The position numbers and the translations under genes are program-made. From Echinometra lucunter (lineage: Eukaryota; Echinodermata; Echinoidea; Camarodonta; Echinometridae): a stretch of 64,000 nucleotides of DNA. Within the stretch, counting starts at the first letter, position 1, and each line of letters starts with the position of its first letter. The DNA is taken from NCBI GenBank assembly GCA_029962745.1, contig CM057154.1:18852857-18916856 (forward strand), in the 5' to 3' direction. The notes beneath the pieces were generated by a model. The model ran no database searches and was not told where the DNA came from. It saw only the letters and a list, made by a program, of their open reading frames with translations. Positions 39,009 through 49,828 of the stretch are shown one piece after another.

Positions 39009-40623
39009 ATGGAGTTGTTTCAAGGACCTTACGCAGTATTAACAATGGTACTAACTTTGTACATATTTTCCTACAACAGTGGTGTGGAGTCCTACAATTT
39101 GCTCCTTTCTGGAAACTTCGATGACGGCAGCCATTATATCATCATGAGATCTATGGGTGAGGGCCTAGCAAGGAGAGGCCACAACGTGACCTTTCTCGTA
39201 AGTAAAGACTTTGCGGACCAAGTTAGGAACTTTGGTGACTCTGCTCTGTCCAACTTTGAGATGTCCCATCTTCCAGGCCTTAAAGAGAGGTTAGATGATG
39301 CCTATGATAGGTTGGGTTACTTAACCCTCGCAAATGGGAAAACTAGTGAAATATTTGAAGTGATGGATGTTTTCAAGACCCTGAACCGCGATGCCTGCAT
39401 GCAAAGCTATAATTGCTGACGAAGCTCTTTTAGAGCGTCTGTCTGCATTCGATGCTTTCGTCTTCAATATCATTTGGCCATGTGGTGTTTTGATCAAATC
39501 CTATCTTGAACGGCATAACGGCGTAAAGGACATTCGTTCGGTGGCACTTGCGAACACATTCAATCCTTACATGCTTTGGGATGCGGGTACTCCATTTTTC
39601 CCTTCATTCCAGCATTCACCAATGAGTAAGCTATCTTCAAAAATGACATTCTTTGAGCGTCTCAGGAACTCTTTGACTTACTTGTCTTTCATCTACAAAT
39701 TTCGGACAACAATACTCTCAGAACCATTCAACGATTTGGTGGATGAATATGACTTAGATCAAAGCCTTCATTATACAGTGAGAAACCACGTCGATCTTTA
39801 TCTAACAAACACTGATTTCACGATTAATTTTCCCTCTGCAATGATGCCGAATGTTATTCCAGTCGGCGGACTCACAGCCTCACCTGCAAAACCTCTGGAC
39901 AAAGACCTAGATGAGTTCATGAGCAGTTCTGGCAATTACGGCGTTGTTATATTCTCACTGGGATCATACTTCTCAACTGTATCAAGGACAAGACCTGAGA
40001 TCATGCAGATGTTCCTTGGTGCATTCAGAAGAATCCCACAGAAGGTCCTCATCCAATCTAAATCGAATCTTTCTCATGATCTACCTGGAAACATCAAGAC
40101 ATTACCATGGTTGCCGCTTAACGACCTGCTAGGGCATTTCAAAACACGCCTCCTTGTCTACCACGGCGGCAGTCATGGGTTCTCTGAGGCGGTGTATCAT
40201 GGCGTTCCTCTCGTGGTCATGCCCCTAGGCGCTGATCAGTTCGACGTTGCAGTCACCGTCGTGTCCAAAGGAATCGGCATTCAACTCGATAAGGACAATC
40301 TAACAGCTGATATCATCTTAGAGCGCGTGACGGAAGTCCTCAAGCAACCAAGGTATTTTGCAGCGGTCAAACGCCTCTCTGCCATTTTGAGAGATCGTCC
40401 CATTACCGCAAGCGACGCAAGCGCATATTGGATTGAACACGTGATTAAACATGGTGGTGACCATCTACGGCCGTCGTGTCTTGATCTATCTTCCCTTCAG
40501 CTGTATCTTATCGATGTATTTGGGTTCCTTCTTGCATTTATTTTCACTGTTTGTTGGATTTCGTTTAGATACATGAAGAGGTGCTTTCATAGAAATTCTT
40601 CCGTTAGATTTAAGCAGAACTAA
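39009..40623 (+). pseudogene. UDP-glycosyltransferase, frameshifted allele
   Basis: This is the contig 2 copy of the UGT at 49829-51439. The true start is the ATG at 39009 (MELFQGPYAVL). A 4-base microduplication, CTGCATGCAAAG instead of CTGCAAAG at 39395-39406, shifts the frame after about 130 codons and gives a TGA at 39417-39419. Downstream the original frame is open to 40623, so the lesion is recent or a sequencing error. This copy also has HGGSHG where the other has HGGSNG in the nucleotide-sugar motif, D where the other has G near the catalytic His, and RFKQN instead of KFKQN at the end; I count about 20 residue differences. If real it is a null allele of a membrane-bound ER enzyme. Confidence 0.85.
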
Positions 40624-42222
40624 TGAACAGTGGCGTATCAAAAATTTAGGAGGGGGGGGGGGGTAAATTTATCCCAGCTGGCAGCTCACTGGTGTTAGGG
40701 GCCCTGAGTAAAGGGAATTTAAAAAATATATAAAATATCTATTGAATAACTGAGAAGAAGAAAACCACAGTATGCCACTTGAATCTTAATGGTGTTGTTT
40801 ACGCGTCGACATGGAATTTCTGTCTTTACAAAGGTGATGTAATCACATTGAATCAGTTTATAGCTTAAAATATAGTGTTGCTAAAACCAAGTAGAAAAAA
40901 TTAATTATTCATGTAAGCTTAAAAACAGATTATGGTGGCTAAGGAATGCAATCAGAATAGATTTGATCAAATAATTATCAATACATTTTACACTTACACC
41001 TGTCTATTTGTGCAAATCAGTGTTATGTCATATGCCTCGGAAATGAATTTCATTATAAATAACAGCGGAAATCCCTCTGTAATGACTAGCAAAACGTTCT
41101 CTCTAATAAACATCTACTTTAGATGTGGATGTTCCGAAGTCTCGTCCAGAACTACCCTGACTACGTCACAGTCTGCGAGAAGAAGGAGGACACTTGGCAT
41201 GATGCCAAAAGACGATTCGATTAAAGCTATCCTGTTTCCCCCGCGTCATTTGCCCTTGTCTCTCAGCGATATCACTGTTTGCCGACGATCCAGCGATTGC
41301 CAAGTGCGGATGTGCATTTTGATGATAATATAGTAATACTATCGCTTTCAGAGTGCTGGATGTGTTGTCTTTTGCTGTCTGACTATTCCATACTCTCCTC
41401 GCCATCAGTTCAATGTTTGTTTGGGTTTTTTCATCAGAAGTGATGTTAATGAATTTGAGATAAAACTATAACGCAATGTAAGAATTGTGGAGACATAGTA
41501 GATTTTTGCGTCAGTGATTTTCCAATGATTCCAGTTGTGAGCATAGTGAGTGGGAAACAAACCAGTATCTTGACGTGTGAAATCATCGGCCAATTCTAAT
41601 AAAAAAATTAATCAAATCCCTCAATTTTATTACCTGGTACATTCTGTGGTTACGATATTCGGGAAATAATTTCTAAAATGCTTCAACCTGTCATGCTTGT
41701 TAACTATATCATCTTGTTGAAAATATCAACAACAACGTTAAACATTGGTGTAAAGTGATATTTGTCATAAAATCGTACTTGAAAATAAAGATCTTTCCAA
41801 ATGGGCCATAGATTAAGAAAATTGACATCATCTGCATGGCTACATTTAGCGAATAAGTGTGCCACTTGCCACAAGAGAAGAGCGAGAGCGATAAGGAAGA
41901 TAATTTCTTTTCTTTACTTTGTAGTTTCCTTTTTCTTCAATTTTGTCTGGCGTTATCACCATTGGCTATCATCATCATAAGATCAGTTTAAACAGTGTGT
42001 CGACCAACCGAGCTTGAAGTGATGTCTTTTTTTTTTTTAAAGTGAATTCTCAAAAACAAATAAAAAAAAAAAAAAACAGTTTATGCCATTTTCAACCTCA
42101 AGTGTCCCAACTTTCGATTTCTTTCTGAAGTTATCACCGACAAAGTCTGCATGTGTTGTTTTACACGAATGATGAACTGACCGACTTAAGTTTGCTTATT
42201 AAAGAAACCAAATCGTGGAGTT
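40624..42222. other. UGT 3' flank, non-coding
   Basis: Four bases after the UGT stop a CAGTGGCGTATC terminus and a poly-G tract (40627-40662) mark a hAT-like fragment that would form the start of the 3' UTR. AATAAA at 41105-41110 is a possible poly(A) signal. Open frames at 40932-41333 (plus) and 41166-41593 (minus) are present in both haplotypes but show no domains. Confidence 0.4.
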
Positions 42223-42498
42223 ATGTCGAGTGCGTCAACAATGAAAATGGACCTGCCAACTTTGGTTTATTTAGCATGTTTAGTACTCCAAATGGAATTT
42301 GCAGAAAATACAGGTGCCAAATCCTCTATTTTGGAACACGATGTCGAAGATAATTTTGTTTTTGCACCATACTGTTTAATGCAAACCACTGACGTCAAAC
42401 TGGCGAATGGTCTTAACAGACTCAGAGAAATGAATTGGGTCGAGGGGCATGGGCATGATGTGAGAGGGGGAGAAACAGAAAGAAAAGAAAAGAGATAG
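42223..42498 (+). CDS. hypothetical small secreted protein, candidate first exon
   Basis: The ATG opens [20 protein letters not shown], with a hydrophobic core [14 protein letters not shown] typical of a signal peptide. A mature part of about 50 residues follows, with one Cys, ending ...LREMNWVEG. Past that point the haplotypes differ by one base (GAGGGGC here, GAGGGC in contig 3), which changes the frame. A usable donor, GAT|GTGAGA, lies just after. No family recognised. It is on the same strand as the UGT, 1.6 kb downstream. Confidence 0.35.
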   Translation: MSSASTMKMDLPTLVYLACLVLQMEFAENTGAKSSILEHDVEDNFVFAPYCLMQTTDVKLANGLNRLREMNWVEGHGHDVRGGETERKEKR

Positions 42499-42501
42499 GG
42501 A

Positions 42502-42762
<261 letters not shown>

Positions 42763-42766
<4 letters not shown>

Positions 42767-44262
42767 GCAAAAAGTAGGTAGAGAAAGAGAGCTAGATAAA
42801 GAGAGAGAGAGATAAGGATAGATAGATAAAGATAGAGAGGGGAGAGGAAAGTCTCGAATACTCGAATAATAACGACAAGATGAGCAACGGCAGAGAAGAG
42901 AGAAAGAGAAAATAAAGGAAAGGGAAAGCGAGACGAGTCTTAACTTTACATTAAAGAGATAAGATTCCATTGCTTGCAGAGAGCAAAGTAGATATGCAAA
43001 AGAAGGAGGAAGAGGGATCATGGTGGATGATGATATTATAGGTGGTATAGCACAACATGTATTGCGTAAACGGCAAGTGAATTAAGTTCGGTGGTCGGTA
43101 AGACTTCCGTGAGAAGAAAAAACCCATTTAGTAATTAACCCTCCCCCAAATGCCGGAAAAGAAACAACACATTCATATGAGATTAATGGTCGTTATGGTG
43201 TGAAACATACCAGTTGAAAACACTACCAAAGAAAGGCTTCCGAAAATTAAATTCCACGATAAAGGCCATACTTTAGAAATAAGTATTACAATGATAACTT
43301 GTATGTTAAGACGGGAGGGTAATGTGTGGCACTGATAGCAAGAAGCAAGATCACTTCTGAGATGCATTAATCGGCAAGGGTATTACGTTAATAGCGAGTG
43401 TTTGGCAAAGTATCCGAACGGATTAGTTGAAAATGCTTGTGTAAACCCCGGTGACGCGCTGCAACAACTGTGGATGCGTCACAGAAAAGCACAACCTGCA
43501 TGGGCGTAGGGTTCAGGAGCTATTGAGGAGTGAGTGAGTGGGTGGGTGTGAGTGAGAGGAGTGAGCGCGTGTGTTTGTGTAGAGAGAAAATCAGGAAGGG
43601 GTAGAAAAAAGGACACTGACAGAGCCACAGAACAAGGAAATGTTTTTTCTTTCTAAAGTTATGAAGAAAAAAACTGAGAGAGATAGAGAGAAAGATGGAG
43701 AGAGAGAGAGAGAGGGAGAGAGAGAGAGGGAGAGGACTATAGATGAACAGGCAGAGAAGGAAAAGTGAGAGAAGAGAATGGAAAGAACGGGAGCGTAGAC
43801 GGCGAAGGAAAGAGATAAAAGAGAAAATGAGAAGGAGAGAGATAGAGAGAGAGAGGGGGGGGGAGACTGGTAAAGGATAATCATCAAAGACAAATTATGA
43901 TTCTACATAGTTGAGGGGGTAACTAAAATTTTGCGAGATATGAATTCTAGATATCGGGGAAAAATGTATTATTGTACGGTACTGGCTATTATACTCGTGC
44001 CTTTTTGAATTATGAACCAGAATGCGCGGATCATATTTTATAAGCAAGGGGGGGGGGGGGCGGGGGACATTCAATCTCCCTTGCTTATGTACTCATGTCA
44101 TAAGTGCCTTCCCTGTCCATGTATCTTTTTTCCTATTTTGGGGACCTCGTTAACTCTATAACGGAGAAAGACAAGAGGGATAGGCAATTTTCTTCATATT
44201 TTCTTGGTATTCATTTATGCGTCCTTAGGGGCATGGAAGCATTTGCAGAACGCCGCATCTTA
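42763..44262. other. non-coding, GA-rich
   Basis: No gene seen. Purine-rich microsatellite tracts lie at 42780-42850 and 43675-43860 and poly-G at 44049-44060. The segment ends at the gap with the sequence that overlaps the end of contig 1 in reverse complement. Confidence 0.5.
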
Positions 44263-44762
44263 NNNNNNNNNNNNNNNNNNNNNNNNNNNNNNNNNNNNNN
44301 NNNNNNNNNNNNNNNNNNNNNNNNNNNNNNNNNNNNNNNNNNNNNNNNNNNNNNNNNNNNNNNNNNNNNNNNNNNNNNNNNNNNNNNNNNNNNNNNNNNN
44401 NNNNNNNNNNNNNNNNNNNNNNNNNNNNNNNNNNNNNNNNNNNNNNNNNNNNNNNNNNNNNNNNNNNNNNNNNNNNNNNNNNNNNNNNNNNNNNNNNNNN
44501 NNNNNNNNNNNNNNNNNNNNNNNNNNNNNNNNNNNNNNNNNNNNNNNNNNNNNNNNNNNNNNNNNNNNNNNNNNNNNNNNNNNNNNNNNNNNNNNNNNNN
44601 NNNNNNNNNNNNNNNNNNNNNNNNNNNNNNNNNNNNNNNNNNNNNNNNNNNNNNNNNNNNNNNNNNNNNNNNNNNNNNNNNNNNNNNNNNNNNNNNNNNN
44701 NNNNNNNNNNNNNNNNNNNNNNNNNNNNNNNNNNNNNNNNNNNNNNNNNNNNNNNNNNNNNN
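44263..44762. other. assembly gap, 500 N
   Basis: Exactly 500 N. The flanks are not neighbours in the likely true locus: the left flank is the inner end of inverted contig 2 and the right flank is the start of the alternative haplotype. Confidence 0.99.
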
Positions 44763-44764
44763 TC

Positions 44765-46376
44765 ACAGTGTATTTTTTAAAACTTGAATGTACCCTCTAC
44801 AGGATTTAATGAGTGAAAAGAATCTAGACTGTACATTAATTATCTCTAGTATAAATAAAACGGCCTCTTAAAATTTCTGTCAACCTTATGTCTGGTTTTG
44901 AAAGATTTTGCAATTTTGCCAATATGAAGCGTTTTGATAACATAGAATGATGGTTATCCAATAATAGAGGTATAGTTTGTAAGATCTTTTTGCATCTGTA
45001 CTTTGAAAGTAATTATAATAAATAACAATTTGTTTCCTTTATGGCGCTATATCCCAATTAAAACTGATGAGAGAGCTTTACATAAGAAATTGATTTAAGA
45101 AAAACAAACTAATGAAATTGGTGAAGTTAGTCATTACATCAAAACTTACAAATATATCATATAAAACAGACATGCTTCGAGTATTGATGCATGAATGAAA
45201 TTCAAACTTTCACAGTGAGGATAGTGGAGGCAATCATTTTCACTATGTTAGGAATAGAAAATAACGAGGGATAACATTCATAATTTATTCTTCAGACAAA
45301 TTTATTGGCCATTCATACCACTTCTCAGTTTAGAGCATGCGGTTTTAACCGTTCGAGTGTATTTTGGTCTAGCATGTTTAGTGGCAGAGTGGTGGAAGGA
45401 GTTGGGCGGTGGGAGGGCGTGTGCTGTTGTGTTCATTAACATGTCCGTGAATTAATAGCAGCGTTTGGTGTAATAATGGAGGTACCGTTATATGAACCAT
45501 GTGCAGTAATCAAAACGACTTCTTATTAAGGCCTTTCAGGTGGGTAATACACGTGTAAGATGCCTCACGTGTCTTATATCGCTGGTACTTCTTTGAATCG
45601 GATGACGATGAGCTCCGATAAACTAATATAATTTTAGATCATCACTGGGGCACTGCTGGCTAAATGCACGTGTAAACATTGCACAGTTACTAAATATATC
45701 GTTTTGAGTTGTTAAACGGTAGTAACAAAATAAGCATTCTTCGAATCGAGAAAAAAAGAAGAGGAAAGGATTGTACTGTATCATTGCTTGCTTGTTTGTT
45801 TGTTTGTTATGGAGGGGGTGTTTGTTTATTTATTTTTGCTTGCTATTTATGCTTATATCTAAGCTAGACAAACTTGCTGTGTGGTCGTTTAGACGTTTCA
45901 TCTTCCAGTGTATTTATTTCAGAAAATATGCAACCAACTTAGCATTTTGAAATGCAAGTTTTTTATTGTCTAGTAAACTCATGTTTGAATGGATTTCTGT
46001 AATCTTAAGACCAAAAAACCTTTGTTCACTAGGAAGGAATATGTTACAGCGTGTCTCGTCTTAATGACGCTATATGGGTGCGCATTGCCTCATTTGTAAT
46101 TCAAAAGATATACGCCATAAAAAACGTCCTCTCAGAATAACAAGTAACTGATGAAGGAGAAATACAATGAAACAATGGAAATCGTATTCTCATCGTACTT
46201 TGAGCTCATAATCCCTTAGCATAATTCGAGTAACTTTGTAGGACCTTTCCATGCCTGCTAGAAGAAAAGTAAAAGGCTCTTTTCTACCCTTCAGTTTCCT
46301 ATTTATAGTAAATATTCCATCGTTTATAGCACTATTTCTTATAGGGATATGTGTGGAGATGTATGCTCGAGGATCT

Positions 46377-46408
<32 letters not shown>

Positions 46409-46426
46409 TTTATAAGATGCAGCGTT
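44765..46426 (+). repeat. start of contig 3, allelic copy of 22517-24164
   Basis: This matches the end of contig 1 in direct orientation, with small differences such as an extra T in a T run, AGAGCATGCGG for AAAGCATGCGG and GATGCAGCG for GATGCGGCG. It then continues without a gap into TCTGCAAATGCTTCC, the reverse complement of the end of contig 2. It is therefore the read-through that shows how contigs 1 and 2 belong together. Confidence 0.92.
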
Positions 46427-46945
46427 CTGCAAATGCTTCCATGCCCCTAAGGACGCATAAATGAATACCAAGAAAATATGAAGAAAATTGCCTACCCTCT
46501 TGTCTTTCTCTGTTATAGAGTTAACGAGGTCCCCAAAATAGGAAAAAAGATACATGGACAGGGAAGGCACTTTTGACATGAGTACATAAGCAAGGGAGAT
46601 TGAATGTCCCCCGACCCCCCCCCCCCCCCCCTTGCTTATAAAATATGATCCGCGCATTCTGGTTCATAATTCAAAAAGGCACGAGTATAATAGCCAGTAC
46701 CGTACAATAATACATTTTTCCCCGATATCTAGAATTCATATCTCGCAAAATTTTAGTTACCCCCTCAACTATGTAGAATCATAATTTGTCTTTGATGATT
46801 ATCCTTAACCAGTCTCCCCCCTCTCTCTCTATCTCTCTCCTTCTCATTTTCTCTTTTATCTCTTTCCTTCGCCGTCTACGCTCCCGTTCTTTCCATTCTC
46901 TTCTCTCACTTTTCCTTCTCTGCCTGTTCATCTATAGTCCTCTCC

Positions 46946-46979
<34 letters not shown>

Positions 46980-47863
46980 CATCTTTCTCTCTATCTCTCT
47001 CAGTTTTTTTCTTCATAACTTTAGAAAAAAAAAAAACATTTCCTTGTTCTGTGGCTCTGTCAGTGTCCTTTTTTCTACCCCTTCCTGATTTTCTCTCTAC
47101 ACAAACACACGCGCTCACTCCTCTCACTCACACCCACCCACTCACTCACTCCTCAATAGCTCCTGAACCCTACGCCCATGCAGGTTGTGCTTTTCTGTGA
47201 CGCATCCACAGTTGTTGCAGCGCGTCACCGGGGTTTACACAAGCATGTTCAACTAATCCGTTCGGATACTTTGCCAAACACTCGCTATTAACGTAATACC
47301 CTTGCCGATTAATGCATTTCAGAAGTGATCTTGCTTCTTGCTATCAGTGCCACACATTACCCTCCCGTCTTAACATACAAGTTATCATTGTAATACTTAT
47401 TTCTAAAGTATGGCCTTTATCGTGGAATTTAATTTTCGGAAGCCTTTCTTTGGTAGTGTTTTCAACTGGTATGTTTCACACCATAACGACCATTAATCTC
47501 ATATGAATGTGTTGTTTCTTTTCCGGCATTTGGGGGAGGGTTAATTACTAAATGGGTTTTTTCTTCTCACGGAAGTCTTACCGACCACCGAACTTAATTC
47601 GCTTGCCGTTTACGCAATACATGTTGTGCTATACCACCTATAATATCATCATCCACCATGATCCCTCTTCCTCCTTCTTTTGCATATCTACTTTGCTCTC
47701 TGCAAGCAATGGAATCTTATCTCTTTAATGTAAAGTTAAGACTCGTCTCGCTTTCCCTTTCCTTTATTTTCTCTTTCTCTCTTCTCTGCCGTTGCTCATC
47801 TTGTCGTTATTATTCGAGTATTCGAGACTTTCCTCTCCCCTCTCTATCTTTATCTATCTATCC

Positions 47864-47905
<42 letters not shown>

Positions 47906-47995
47906 ATCTAGCTCTCTTTCTCTGCCTACTTTTTGCATCTCCCACATATATATAATTCCCTATCTCTTTTCTTTTCTTTCTTGTTTCTCCCCCTC
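46427..47995. other. non-coding, TC-rich
   Basis: Counterpart of 42505-44262. It has poly-C at 46615-46631, TC-rich tracts at 46817-47000 and 47867-47902, and no supported gene. Serine/leucine-rich frames here come from TC repeats. Confidence 0.5.
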
Positions 47996-48235
47996 TCACA
48001 TCATGCCCATGCCCTCGACCCAATTCATTTCTCTGAGTCTGTTAAGACCATTCGCCAGTTTGACGTCAGTGGTTTGCATTAAACAGTATGGTGCAAAAAC
48101 AAAATTATCTTCGACATCGTGTTCCAAAATAGAGGATTTAGCACCTGTATTTTCTGCAAATTCCATTTGGAGTACTAAACATGCTAAATAAACCAAAGTT
48201 GGCAGGTCCATTTTCATTGTTGACGCACTCGACAT
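47996..48235 (-). CDS. hypothetical small secreted protein, second allele
   Basis: Allele of 42223-42498. The same signal peptide and mature region run to WVEG, then GMGMM and a stop because one G is missing relative to contig 2, giving 79 residues if unspliced. The predicted product would be a short secreted peptide with one Cys and no dibasic processing sites. A donor GTGAGA overlaps the stop region, so the true gene may be spliced instead. Function unknown. Confidence 0.35.
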   Translation of the reverse strand: MSSASTMKMDLPTLVYLACLVLQMEFAENTGAKSSILEHDVEDNFVFAPYCLMQTTDVKLANGLNRLREMNWVEGMGMM

Positions 48236-49828
48236 AACTCCACGATTTGGTTTCTTTAATAAGCAAACTTAAGTCGGTCAGTTCATCATTCGTGTAAAAC
48301 AACACATGCAGACTTTGTCGGTGATAACTTCAGAAAGAAATCGAAAGTTGGGACACTTGAGGTTGAAAATGGGATAAACTGTTTTTTTTTTTAATTTGTT
48401 TTTGAGAATTCACTTGAAAAAAAAAATAAGACATCACTCCAAGCTCGGTTGGTCGACACACTGTTTAAACTGATCTTATGATGATGATAGCCAATGGTGA
48501 TAACGCCAGACAAAATTGAAGAAAAAAGAAACTGCAAAGTGAAGAAAAGAAATTATCTTCCTTATCGCTCTCGCTCTTCTCTTGTGGCAAGTGGCACACT
48601 TATTCGCTAAATGTAGCCATGCAGATGATGTCAATTTTCTTAATCTATGGCCCATTTGGAAAGATCTTTATTTTCAAGTACGATTTTATGACAAATATCA
48701 CTTTACACCAATGTTTAACGTTGTTGTTGATATTTTCAACAAGATGATATAGTTAACAAGCATGACAGGTTGAAGCATTTTAGAAATTATTTCCCGAATA
48801 TCGTAACCACAGAATGTACCAGGTAATAAAATTGAGGGATTTGATTAATTTTTTTATTAGAATTGGCCGATGATTTCACACGTCAAGATACTGGTTTGTT
48901 TCCCACTCACTATGCTCACAACTGGAATCATTGGAAAATCACTGACGCAAAAATCTACTATGTCTCAACAATTCTTACATTGCGTTATAGTTTTATCTCA
49001 AATTTATTAACATCACTTCTGATGAAAAAACCCAAACAAACATTGAGCTGATGGCGAGGAGAGTATGGAATAGTCAGACAGCAAAAGACAACACATCCAG
49101 CACTCTGAAAGCGATAGTATTACTATATTATCATCAAAATGCACATCCGCACTTGGCAATCGCTGGATCGTCGGCAAACAGTGATATCGCTGAGAGACAA
49201 GGGCAAATGACGCGGGGGAAACAGGATAGCTTTAATCGAATAGTCTTTTGGCATCATGCCAAGTGTCCTCCTTCTTCTCGCAGACTGTGACGTAGTCAAG
49301 GTAGTTCTGGACGAGACTTCGGAACATCCACATCTAAAGTAGATGTTTATTAGAGAGAACGTTTTGCTAGTCATTACAGAGGGATTTCCGCTGTTATTTA
49401 TAATGAAATTCATTTCCGAGGCATATGACATAACACTGATTTGCACAAATAGACAGGTGTAAGTGTAACATGTATTGATAATTATTTGATCAAATCTATT
49501 CTGATTGCATTCCTTAGCCACCATAATCTGCTTTTAAGCTTACATGAATAATTCAGTTTTTCTACTTGGTTTTAGCTACACTATATTTTAAGCTATAAAC
49601 TGATTCAATGTGATTACATCACCTTTGTAAAGACAGAAATTACATGTCGACGCGTAAACAACACCATTAAGATTCAAGTGGCATACTGTGGTTTTCTTCT
49701 TCTCAGTTATTCAATAGATATTTGATATATTTTTTAAATTCCCTTTACTCAGGGCCCCTAACACCAGTGAGCTGCCAGCTGGGATAAATCCCCCCCCCCC
49801 TCCTAAATTTTTGATACGCCACTGTTCA
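48236..49828. other. UGT 3' flank, second haplotype
   Basis: Counterpart of 40624-42222. A possible poly(A) signal on the minus strand is AATAAA at 49351-49346. A CAGTGGCGTATC terminus with poly-C (about 49789-49825) directly follows the UGT stop. No gene supported. Confidence 0.4.

Noticed and set aside
40932..41593. Frames on both strands kept in both haplotypes (133, 79 and 62 residues)
   Set aside because: Alleles are too similar for frame retention to be evidence; no domains, and frames overlap on opposite strands.
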